In this document: positions 56,379 through 64,000 of the stretch, in pieces
Numbering within the stretch: position 1 is the stretch's first letter
Layout: each line of letters opens with the position of its first letter
Assembly: GCA_016745315.1 (NCBI GenBank)
Contig: CP066886.1
Span: forward strand, 5,146,501-5,210,500
Length of the DNA: 64,000 nt
From: Arthrospira sp. PCC 9108
Lineage (GTDB): Bacteria; Cyanobacteriota; Cyanobacteriia; Cyanobacteriales; Microcoleaceae
Direction: 5' to 3'
Position numbers and translations under genes: made by a program
The notes under the pieces: generated by a model
Told to the model about the DNA's origin: nothing
The model's database searches: none
The model's input: only the letters and a program-made list of their open reading frames with translations

Positions 56379-58255
56379 TGACTACCCCCAAACTTTACCC
56401 GGAAAATTCCCTGACAGAAGGGCAGGCGAAACCCAACCCTAGTCCCTCTGTCACTGATTTGGGGGGAGATGGCATCAACCCCTTATTTAAAGCGGACACC
56501 TTCGATCAACTGGCGAATGCTTTTATTCAAGAAGTGAAGCGCAGCGGCATTGATGTGCCATTACCCGACTCCCTAAATATCCCTCAATCGGCTCAGGATA
56601 TTAGTAGTCCGGGCTCCAATATTCATCAACAAAATCTCGATGGGAAATCACTGCCAGTATCCACACCTCACTTACCTGTTGGGGAGCCGCAATTCTATTT
56701 TAGCGATCCCGGTGTTGATCTGCCCCACCCCCCCCATTCCGTAGCGGAAGTAGGAGCCGGTGCATCCCATATTCCCAAAGAAATTCCCCAGGCGATCGCG
56801 ACTCCCGCAACTCCTACAGTTCCGAATCTATCCTTAGCATCGGTTCCCACACCATCTATCCCAACTGTCACCCCCAACTTCTATTTTTTAGAACATTTAA
56901 GTCAAAGGGTAGAAAGACAAAAACCAGATCAAAGCATCCCTAAAACTGTTGAGGATTATTCCCCACAGAATTACAGGCAAAATGCACCGATTGACCCATT
57001 TTTTGTGCCTCTGGCGGCGGTGACAAAACAGGATATTTTCGATGTCGAAACCATCCGCCGTGATTTTCCCATTTTGCAAGAAAAAGTTAACGGCAAACCC
57101 CTGATCTGGTTTGATAATGCGGCAACGACTCAAAAACCTCAAGCCGTCATCGATCGCCTAGTTCATTATTACTCCCATGAAAACTCCAACATTCACCGCG
57201 CCGCCCATGAATTAGCAGCCCGGTCAACAGATGCCTACGAAGCCGCCAGAGAGACAGTTCGTCATTTTATCAATGCCTCCTCCGTCAACGAAATCATCTT
57301 TGTACGAGGAACCACAGAAGCCATAAACTTAGTGGCGAAAAGTTGGGGAGAACAAAACATCAAAGCTGGGGATGAGATTGTTCTAACTCATTTAGAACAC
57401 CATGCTAATATTGTGCCTTGGCAACAGTTAGCAACTCGGACCGGAGCAAAGTTGCGGATTGCCCCCGTAGACGATCGCGGACAAATTTTGTTGGAAGAGT
57501 ATCAACAACTGCTCAATCCTCGGACAAAATTGGTAGCTTTTTCCCAAGTTTCTAATGCTTTGGGAACCATTACTCCGGCGGCAAAAATGATTGCCCTGGC
57601 TCACCAAGTTGGTGCCAAAGTGTTATTAGATGGCGCTCAGTCCGTGTCTCATATTCCTGTTGATGTGCAACAACTCGGTTGCGACTGGTTTGTTTTTTCC
57701 GGTCATAAAATCTTCGGACCCACTGGCATTGGGGTGGTTTATGGTCAAGAAGACCTATTAAACGCCAGTCCCCCCTGGCAGGGTGGCGGCAATATGATTG
57801 TTGATGTCACTTTCGAGCGCACTGTTTATCAAAATAGTCCAGCCCGATTTGAAGCGGGGACGGGAAATATTGCTGATGCGGTGGGATTAGCCACAGCCCT
57901 TGATTATGTTCAACAGATTGGTTTAGCAAATATTGCCCGTTATGAGCATGAATTGCTCGAATATGCGACCACGGGTTTAAATACTATTCCCGGTCTGCAT
58001 TTAATTGGTACTGCCCCAGAAAAAGCTGCTGTCCTTTCCTTTGTTTTGGATGGTTTCTCTGCCGAAGCTGTAGGACAAGCACTTAACCAAGAAGGCATCG
58101 CCGTGCGTGCGGGTCATCATTGCGCCCAACCAATTTTGCGACGGTTTGGTTTAGAGGCAACTGTGCGTCCGTCCTTGGCTTTTTATAATACTAAATCTGA
58201 GGTAGATGCGCTGGTTCATGCTTTGGAACGAATCCGACAAAAACAATTAGGCTAA
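56378..58255 (+). CDS. Cysteine desulfurase with N-terminal encapsulation domain
   Basis: 625 residues. Residues 1-215 are a low-complexity, Pro/Ser-rich region (LPDSLNIPQSAQDISSPG, PATPTVPNLSLASVPTPSIP) that serves as the shell-targeting domain in SrpI-linked desulfurases. From about 225 it is a SufS-type group II PLP desulfurase: VNGKPLIWFDNAATTQKPQA, EIVLTHLEHHANIVPWQQL, SGHKIFGPTGIGVVYG with PLP lysine near 444, and RAGHHCAQP with catalytic Cys near 582. It takes sulfur from cysteine as a persulfide. SufE, a common partner, is not in this window. Confidence 0.94.
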   Translation: MTTPKLYPENSLTEGQAKPNPSPSVTDLGGDGINPLFKADTFDQLANAFIQEVKRSGIDVPLPDSLNIPQSAQDISSPGSNIHQQNLDGKSLPVSTPHLPVGEPQFYFSDPGVDLPHPPHSVAEVGAGASHIPKEIPQAIATPATPTVPNLSLASVPTPSIPTVTPNFYFLEHLSQRVERQKPDQSIPKTVEDYSPQNYRQNAPIDPFFVPLAAVTKQDIFDVETIRRDFPILQEKVNGKPLIWFDNAATTQKPQAVIDRLVHYYSHENSNIHRAAHELAARSTDAYEAARETVRHFINASSVNEIIFVRGTTEAINLVAKSWGEQNIKAGDEIVLTHLEHHANIVPWQQLATRTGAKLRIAPVDDRGQILLEEYQQLLNPRTKLVAFSQVSNALGTITPAAKMIALAHQVGAKVLLDGAQSVSHIPVDVQQLGCDWFVFSGHKIFGPTGIGVVYGQEDLLNASPPWQGGGNMIVDVTFERTVYQNSPARFEAGTGNIADAVGLATALDYVQQIGLANIARYEHELLEYATTGLNTIPGLHLIGTAPEKAAVLSFVLDGFSAEAVGQALNQEGIAVRAGHHCAQPILRRFGLEATVRPSLAFYNTKSEVDALVHALERIRQKQLG

Positions 58256-58494
58256 TTAGCAAAGATCCCAGGTTTCTTGATTAGTCAATTTTTTTGATAG
58301 AAACCTGGTTTCTTTTCTCCGGTTTTTTTTGAAGCTGCTTAAATTATATCAAGTCCGTGGATTTTTTGACGCTCCACACAGCGCTGTCATTCTCGCGAAA
58401 GCGGGAATCCATCTTAACGAAATAGGATTGTTTTTATAACCGATCGCACGGCGTTGATATCAGACAATAATTTGCTTTAAACAGGGGGGTCAGG

Positions 58495-60657
58495 ATGATT
58501 TCAGATGCTTCTCTTACCGTGGCTATTGTCGGCGCGGGATTTAGTGGAACAATGGTGGCTGTCCACTTGTTAAAAAATACTCAAAGACCTCTGACAATAA
58601 AGCTAATAGATTCTAACGATATTGGCAAAGGAGTTGCGTATAGTACCACAAGCAATAGTCATTTACTCAATGTTCCGGCAGCAGGAATGAGTGCTTTTCC
58701 TGATGATTCAAGTCATCTACTCCGTTGGCTCAAGTTTAATTATCATACCCTAAAAAATTGGCTGCCCAATGAACCAGATCCGAGTCTTTTTATTCCTCGT
58801 CTAGTTTATGGACTATATATTCAGTCGATTTTACAAGAAGCCGAAGCCACCGCCCCAACTTATGTCAAACTCGAACGGATCATTGATGAAGTTGTCGGGA
58901 TACAGCCTCAAAATAGGGGGGCAATTGTTTGCCTCAAAAATCAAGATAATTTTGCCGCTGATAAAATAGTTTTAGCGATTGGTAATGGGGCAAGTCCTCC
59001 TCCTCTTTCGTTAGGTAAGTTTCAGCCTGATGCCACCAATATTTCACTACAACCATCCTATATACACAATGCTTGGTCAAAGGATGCCTTAACCGGGCTA
59101 GAGGTTGATGATTCTGTATTATTAATTGGTACAGGATTAACAATGGTGGATATGGTGATGTCTTTGCGCGATCGCCATCACCAGGGTAAAATTTATGCCG
59201 TTTCTCGTCATGGTTTAATGCCTTTGTCTCATCAGCCTAGCCAACCCTACCCAGCTTTTTTAACCAAAAATACAGCACCCAAAACGATTAGGGGCTTATT
59301 AAAGTCTATTCGTGCGGAGATTAAAACAGCCACACAATTGGGTTATAATTGGCAGTCTGTCATTGATTCGCTTCGTCCTGTAACTCAAGAATTGTGGCAA
59401 GAATTATCCGCCGTTGAACAGAAAAGATTTCTGCGTCATGTCAACCGTTACTGGGATATTCATCGCCATCGATTGGCTTCAGAAATTTGCGAAATTATCG
59501 AAGATTTAATTCTCACAAAAAAACTCATTATTAAATCTGGAAGAATTAGCCATTGTGCAGAAATAGATAGTGGGATACTTGTAAATATTTATAAGGATAA
59601 TTATCATTCAAATATACAGGTTAAAAAGTTTATTAATTGTACGGGAATACAAGTAGATTATCGAACCTCAACACAGTCTTTAATTGCTAATTTAAGAACC
59701 CAAGGATTAATCTGTCCTAACCCTTTGGGTTTGGGACTATATACTTTACCTAATGGGGCGATATTAGATGCCCAGGGTCAAGGCTCTAGTTTACTTTATA
59801 CCCTTGGGCCTCCCCGGAAAGGTGATCTATGGGAAACTACAGCTATCAGAGAAATCCGGGAACAAGCAAAATTATTAGCAACAACTATATTAAATGATCT
59901 ACCTTTATGGGTGCGTCCTGTAGCGCCTTTATCTACATATAATCATAACAATAGCAGTGCATTAAATTTATTATTTCGTCAGTTATTTGATCAACAGTCA
60001 AACACTTATACTTATTTAATTGCTGACCTGGAGACTAAACAAGCCGTTTTAGTAGATACAGTGTTGGCAAAAATAGACCGTGATTTACAATTAATAAATG
60101 ATTGGGGATTAAATCTTTGTTACTGTTTAGAAACTCATCTCCATGCTGACCATATTACTGGTGCTGGTCAATTGAAAAAGCTAACAGGTTGTCAAATTTT
60201 AGTTCCTAAAAATGACCAAATCAAAGGTGCAAATCGACAGTTAGATGATGGTGATATTGTCAATTTGGGAAGTGTAAATATTCAGGCGATCGCTACTCCT
60301 GGTCATACTAATAGTCATCTAGCTTATTTAATTAACCATCGTTATCTGTTAACCGGAGATGCTTTATTTATTCGTGGTTGTGGACGCACTGACCTACAAT
60401 CAGGAGATGCCGGAACTCTTTATGATACTGTGACACAAAAGTTATTTACCCTATCGGATGATATTTGGGTCTATCCTGCCCATGATTATCAGGGTCGCAC
60501 GGTTTCTACCATTGGTGAAGAAAAAAGGTGTAATCCTCGATTAAGTCAACGCAGTAGAGAAGAATTTATTACCTTAATGGAAAACCTTGATCTAATTTAT
60601 CCCAGCCAAATGGCAGAGGCGATCGCTGCCAACGAATGGTGTGGCGATCGACCCTAA
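58495..60657 (+). CDS. FAD/NAD(P)-binding protein fused to ETHE1-like persulfide dioxygenase
   Basis: 720 residues. Residues 1-480 form a flavoprotein: VAIVGAGFSGTMVAVHLL (FAD-binding), GKGVAYSTTSNSHLLNVPAA, KIVLAIGNGASPPP, VLLIGTGLTMVDMVMSLRDR. Residues 490-720 are a metallo-beta-lactamase domain of ETHE1 type: CLETHLHADHITGAG, ATPGHTNSHLAYL, LTGDALFIRGCGRTDLQSGD and VYPAHDYQGRTVSTIGEEKR. ETHE1 oxidises glutathione persulfide to sulfite. Its place next to an encapsulated desulfurase suggests it clears or uses persulfide sulfur, with the flavin part perhaps reducing a sulfur acceptor. The linker between domains contains no frameshift. Confidence 0.9.
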   Translation: MISDASLTVAIVGAGFSGTMVAVHLLKNTQRPLTIKLIDSNDIGKGVAYSTTSNSHLLNVPAAGMSAFPDDSSHLLRWLKFNYHTLKNWLPNEPDPSLFIPRLVYGLYIQSILQEAEATAPTYVKLERIIDEVVGIQPQNRGAIVCLKNQDNFAADKIVLAIGNGASPPPLSLGKFQPDATNISLQPSYIHNAWSKDALTGLEVDDSVLLIGTGLTMVDMVMSLRDRHHQGKIYAVSRHGLMPLSHQPSQPYPAFLTKNTAPKTIRGLLKSIRAEIKTATQLGYNWQSVIDSLRPVTQELWQELSAVEQKRFLRHVNRYWDIHRHRLASEICEIIEDLILTKKLIIKSGRISHCAEIDSGILVNIYKDNYHSNIQVKKFINCTGIQVDYRTSTQSLIANLRTQGLICPNPLGLGLYTLPNGAILDAQGQGSSLLYTLGPPRKGDLWETTAIREIREQAKLLATTILNDLPLWVRPVAPLSTYNHNNSSALNLLFRQLFDQQSNTYTYLIADLETKQAVLVDTVLAKIDRDLQLINDWGLNLCYCLETHLHADHITGAGQLKKLTGCQILVPKNDQIKGANRQLDDGDIVNLGSVNIQAIATPGHTNSHLAYLINHRYLLTGDALFIRGCGRTDLQSGDAGTLYDTVTQKLFTLSDDIWVYPAHDYQGRTVSTIGEEKRCNPRLSQRSREEFITLMENLDLIYPSQMAEAIAANEWCGDRP

Positions 60658-61008
60658 AATCACTCGATTATATCGCTAGATCACCTATCTATAATCATAG
60701 CAAATACTGGCATATTGCCGCAAATTTAATCAAGAGCAATACAACTTCAAAAGCGATCGCCTTTCTGGGTTGCTATCACAGAGAGGAGACGGCTGTGACG
60801 AGGGAGGACAGGGTTGGGAATAGGGAATTGATAGTCGGTTATAACCCATCCTAATTTTACTAAAATTTAACCGGCAATTAACCCCAAAATGATAAAAAAT
60901 TGAGCAGCCACTCAAAAACGGAGGTCAATCAGCCCCAGGTGTCTCAACACTCACTCAGTAGTGAAAGTTACCAAACTGAGGAAAAATCAATAGATCGAAG
61001 TTAATGGA
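60658..61008. other. Intergenic region, nothing recognised
   Basis: 351 bases before the acyl-CoA synthetase gene. Contains one HIP1 site. No tRNA, hairpin terminator or coding frame with support is visible. Confidence 0.5.
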
Positions 61009-63837
61009 ATGAATCGGGTCTATAATAGTAACATCTACTCACCAACCAACCAGAGCAAAACTCCCATCAACAGAGAGGCATGGTTTATGCAAGCCACCAG
61101 ATCTATAAGCACCGATCCAGCCCATGACGTTTTACGCTACGACCACCAACCCCTCAATGCCATATTTGCACCCAAAACAGTAGCCGTCATAGGTGCCACC
61201 GAAAAACCCAACAGTGTAGGGCGAACCCTCCTGTGGAACCTAATTCGTAACCCCTTCGGTGGTACAGTATTTCCCATAAACCCCAAACGTAGCAATGTTT
61301 TAGGAATCAAAGCCTATCCCAGTATAGGGGAAGTCCCAGAGACAGTAGATTTAGCAATTATTATCACCCCTGCGCCCACAGTCCCGGATATAGTGCGGCA
61401 ATGCGTGGAAGCCGGAGTCAAAGGGGCAATTATTCTCTCGGCTGGGTTCAAAGAAATCGGACCCAAGGGAGTCGAATTAGAACAGCAAATCCTGGAATAT
61501 GCCCGCCAAAGCCGGATGCGGATTATTGGTCCTAACTGTTTGGGACTAATGAACCCCCTAACCGGACTCAATGCCACTTTTGCGAGTGCCATGGCAATTC
61601 CCGGTAGTGTAGGCTTTATTAGTCAAAGTGGGGCTTTGTGTACCTCCATTTTAGACTGGAGTTTTCAGGAAAATGTGGGCTTTAGTGCCTTCGTCTCCGT
61701 AGGATCAATGTTAGATGTGGGCTGGGGAGATCTAATTTATCACCTCGGTAATGACCCCAACACCAAAAGCATTGTCATCTATATGGAATCTATAGGAGAT
61801 GCGCGGTCATTCCTATCAGCAGCGCGGGAAGTAGCCCTCACTAAACCGATTATTGTCATCAAAGCCGGACGCACAGAAGCCGCAGCGAAAGCCGCAGCCT
61901 CCCATACGGGGGCTTTAGCGGGGAGTGATGATGTCCTTGATGCCGCTTTTCGGCGCTGTGGAGTTTTGCGGGTGTATCATATCGCCCATTTATTCTCTCT
62001 GTCGGAATTGCTGGGAAAACAACCACGCCCGAAAGGTCCCCGCCTAACTATTTTAACGAATGCAGGGGGACCGGGAGTGCTAACTACGGATACTTTACTG
62101 ATTGAAGGGGGAACCCTAGCACAACTATCCTCTGAAACTACTAAGGCCCTTAACCAGGTTTTACCGCCCCAATGGAGTCACAGCAACCCGATTGATATTT
62201 TAGGGGATGCAGACCCGGAACGTTACGCGAAAGCCTTTGAAATAGCAGTTAAAGACCCTAATGGGGATGGGTTGTTAGTGATTTTGACTCCCCAAGCTAT
62301 GACCGACCCGACTCAAACGGCGGAACAGTTGAAGTTTTTGGCAATGCAGGATCACAAAAAACCGATTTTGGCTAGTTGGATGGGTGGCGCAGAGGTGGCA
62401 GCAGGGGCTAAGATTCTTAATCAAGCCAATATCGCCACTTTCTCTTATCCTGATACGGCGGTGCGGATGTTTAACTATATGTGGCGCTATACCTACAATT
62501 TGCGTGGCTTGTATGAAACACCGACTTTCGCAGCTTCTGAGGATAATTTATCGACGCTGGAAACGGCTAAACATCTGATTGAGAAGGTTCGCCACCAAGG
62601 ACGAAGTTTGCTAACTGAGTTTGAGTCTAAGGAACTTCTCGCACTTTATGGCATCCCTGTGGTTGATACTCGCATGGCTTCCACGGTTGAGGAGGCTTTG
62701 GCGGCGGCGGAAGCTATTGGCTATCCGGTAGCGCTGAAATTGTTGTCGGAAACTATTACCCACAAAACTGATGTGGGTGGGGTTAAACTGAATTTAACTA
62801 GCGCTGAAGAAGTCCAGGCGGCTTATGAGGCGATCGCTTCTTCGGTTACGGAAAAGGTCGGACCTGAACATTTCCAAGGTGTCACGGTTCAGGAAATGCT
62901 TAAATTAGATGGCTATGAATTAATTATCGGCAGTAGTCTGGACCCTCAATTTGGACCTGTGTTGCTATTTGGCACAGGTGGGCAACTGGTGGAAGTATTT
63001 AAGGACCGTATCCTGGCTCTACCGCCCCTTAACACGACTTTAGCGCGGCGGATGATGGAACAGACCAAAATCTATAAAGCCCTGTTAGGAGTGCGGGGAC
63101 GGCCTCCTGTGGATATGGATGCCTTGGAACAGCTTATGGTCAGGTTTTCCCATATCGTGGTCGAACAACCCTGGATTAAGGAAATTGATATTAACCCTCT
63201 GGTGGCTTCGGAAGACCGACTGGTGGCCCTCGATGCGCGGGTGGTACTCCATGACCCAGATACGCCAGAAGACCAATTATCTAAGCCGGCTATCCGACCC
63301 TATCCTCAGCAATATGTCAGCCATTGGGTTTCTCAGCAGGGAATGCCTATTACTATCCGTCCTATCCGTCCTGAAGATGAACCCATGGCGGTTAAATTCC
63401 ATGAAAGTCTTTCGGAGGAAAGCGTTTATTTGCGCTATGCTCATCTGATGAAACTTAGTTCCCGGACAGGTCATGAACCTATGTCCCGACTCTGTTTTAT
63501 CGATTACGATCGCGAAATGGCTCTAGTGGCAGAATACACCAATCCAGAAAGCCTAGAACGACAAATCATCGGCTTAGGACGACTCAGCAAGGTCTATGGT
63601 AGCAATGAGGCGGAATTTTCCCTATTGGTGGCTGATGCTTTCCAACGTCAAGGGGTAGGGACGCAGTTGCTTAAACAACTTCTGCATATTAGTCGCCAGG
63701 AAAAACTCACTTGTATTATGGCGGAAATCCTCACTGATAACCGGGTGATGCAGCATATCTGCGAAAAAATCGGATTTACCCTTAACCGGGTAATTGGGGA
63801 ACCCATGGTCAGGGCGGAAATCCAACTTTCTGATTAG
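61009..63837 (+). CDS. ADP-forming acyl-CoA synthetase-like protein with C-terminal GNAT domain (Pat-type)
   Basis: 942 residues. A CoA-binding domain (IFAPKTVAVIGATEKPNSVG), succinyl-CoA synthetase-like and ligase parts (FISQSGALCTSILDWSFQEN, RTEAAAKAAASHTGALAGSD), an ATP-grasp part (YGIPVVDTRMASTVEEALAA, HKTDVGGVKLNL, QEMLKLDGYELIIGSSLDPQ) and a C-terminal acetyltransferase (TIRPIRPEDEPMAVKFHESL, AEFSLLVADAFQRQGVGTQL). This is the order of the Pat/Pka lysine acetyltransferases, which acetylate acetyl-CoA synthetase and other proteins. In SalPat the ligase half is inactive; catalytic status here is not determined. The start could be 61009 or ATG 61087, the latter after GAGAGG. Confidence 0.9.
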   Translation: MNRVYNSNIYSPTNQSKTPINREAWFMQATRSISTDPAHDVLRYDHQPLNAIFAPKTVAVIGATEKPNSVGRTLLWNLIRNPFGGTVFPINPKRSNVLGIKAYPSIGEVPETVDLAIIITPAPTVPDIVRQCVEAGVKGAIILSAGFKEIGPKGVELEQQILEYARQSRMRIIGPNCLGLMNPLTGLNATFASAMAIPGSVGFISQSGALCTSILDWSFQENVGFSAFVSVGSMLDVGWGDLIYHLGNDPNTKSIVIYMESIGDARSFLSAAREVALTKPIIVIKAGRTEAAAKAAASHTGALAGSDDVLDAAFRRCGVLRVYHIAHLFSLSELLGKQPRPKGPRLTILTNAGGPGVLTTDTLLIEGGTLAQLSSETTKALNQVLPPQWSHSNPIDILGDADPERYAKAFEIAVKDPNGDGLLVILTPQAMTDPTQTAEQLKFLAMQDHKKPILASWMGGAEVAAGAKILNQANIATFSYPDTAVRMFNYMWRYTYNLRGLYETPTFAASEDNLSTLETAKHLIEKVRHQGRSLLTEFESKELLALYGIPVVDTRMASTVEEALAAAEAIGYPVALKLLSETITHKTDVGGVKLNLTSAEEVQAAYEAIASSVTEKVGPEHFQGVTVQEMLKLDGYELIIGSSLDPQFGPVLLFGTGGQLVEVFKDRILALPPLNTTLARRMMEQTKIYKALLGVRGRPPVDMDALEQLMVRFSHIVVEQPWIKEIDINPLVASEDRLVALDARVVLHDPDTPEDQLSKPAIRPYPQQYVSHWVSQQGMPITIRPIRPEDEPMAVKFHESLSEESVYLRYAHLMKLSSRTGHEPMSRLCFIDYDREMALVAEYTNPESLERQIIGLGRLSKVYGSNEAEFSLLVADAFQRQGVGTQLLKQLLHISRQEKLTCIMAEILTDNRVMQHICEKIGFTLNRVIGEPMVRAEIQLSD

Positions 63838-63929
63838 GAGTATTGTTTCCTGTGTGGTGGGGTAGCGATCGCGATCGCCTATCCCCGCCATTTTACAGGG
63901 GGGATAATTGGAGAACCCGCCCCTAGGTT

Positions 63930-64000
63930 TTAGTGGTGGTGATGATCATGATCATGGCTATGGCTATGGCTATGATGATGATGGCTATGGCTATGATGAC
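63930..64000 (-). CDS. C-terminal His-rich tail of a leftward gene (metallochaperone-like)
   Basis: Partial gene entering from the right end. Reading left, the frame is HHSHSHHHHSHSHSHDHDH..., ending in several His and TAA at 63930. Such tails are typical of UreE, HypB or CobW-type nickel/zinc proteins. In cyanobacteria UreE often ends this way, but the fold cannot be seen here. Confidence 0.5.
   Translation of the reverse strand, partial: HHSHSHHHHSHSHSHDHDHHHH

Overview
The window looks like chromosome from a filamentous cyanobacterium, most like Arthrospira/Limnospira. The evidence is psaE and ndhO, a cyanobacterial-type tmRNA, the very dense HIP1 palindrome GCGATCGC, and gene styles common in that group: kinase-FGE fusions, MORN and pentapeptide proteins, an NB-ARC remnant and a DevC-like permease. 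The genus is an inference.

Layout: 1-6802 is a pile of related group II introns. Two carry broken reverse transcriptase/maturase genes. They are followed by two ORF-less introns, one inserted inside the other, just upstream of a decayed IS607 element (6803-8490). 8.5-13.6 kb holds ordinary genes (lipoprotein, MORN protein, psaE, mutM, ndhO, mdh). At 13.7-15.9 kb is the tmRNA gene, then a tyrosine-recombinase gene enclosed by 66-bp inverted repeats. A kinase-FGE fusion gene, a 1.3-kb tandem-repeat tract, a repeat-domain protein, a small Arg-rich protein and a frameshifted TPR gene lead to a CRISPR array of 22 identical repeats (21755-23263).

23.5-35.1 kb is a leftward type III-B CRISPR operon: cas10/cmr2, cmr3, cmr4, cmr5, a cmr6-cmr1 fusion and a CARF-HEPN ribonuclease. 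It ends in two fragments of cas1 that flank an intact-looking IS607 (tnpA/tnpB). No complete cas1, and no cas2 or cas6, is visible, so interference and cyclic-oligoadenylate signalling look present while adaptation looks lost.

35.1-44.9 kb holds rlmN, hslO, a frameshifted large membrane protein, a pentapeptide protein, a DevC-like permease, two toxin-antitoxin pairs (hicBA, vapBC) separated by copies of one short repeat, an NB-ARC fragment and an MscS channel. A 1.8-kb array of 63-bp repeats (about 45157-46935) follows.

46.9-60.7 kb is a sulfur island: the sulfate ABC transporter (cysW, cysT, sbpA, cysA), two Crp-type regulators, cysteine synthase, serine acetyltransferase, a family 2A (SrpI-type) encapsulin, its cysteine desulfurase cargo enzyme, and a flavoprotein fused to a persulfide dioxygenase. 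Together they cover sulfate uptake, cysteine synthesis, encapsulated desulfuration and probably persulfide disposal. The window closes with an acyl-CoA synthetase/GNAT fusion and the His-rich tail of a leftward gene.

Several genes are broken by a one-base change in a homopolymer (sbpA, the 38-40 kb protein, the TPR gene, one intron protein). Consensus sequence error should be excluded before calling these pseudogenes.
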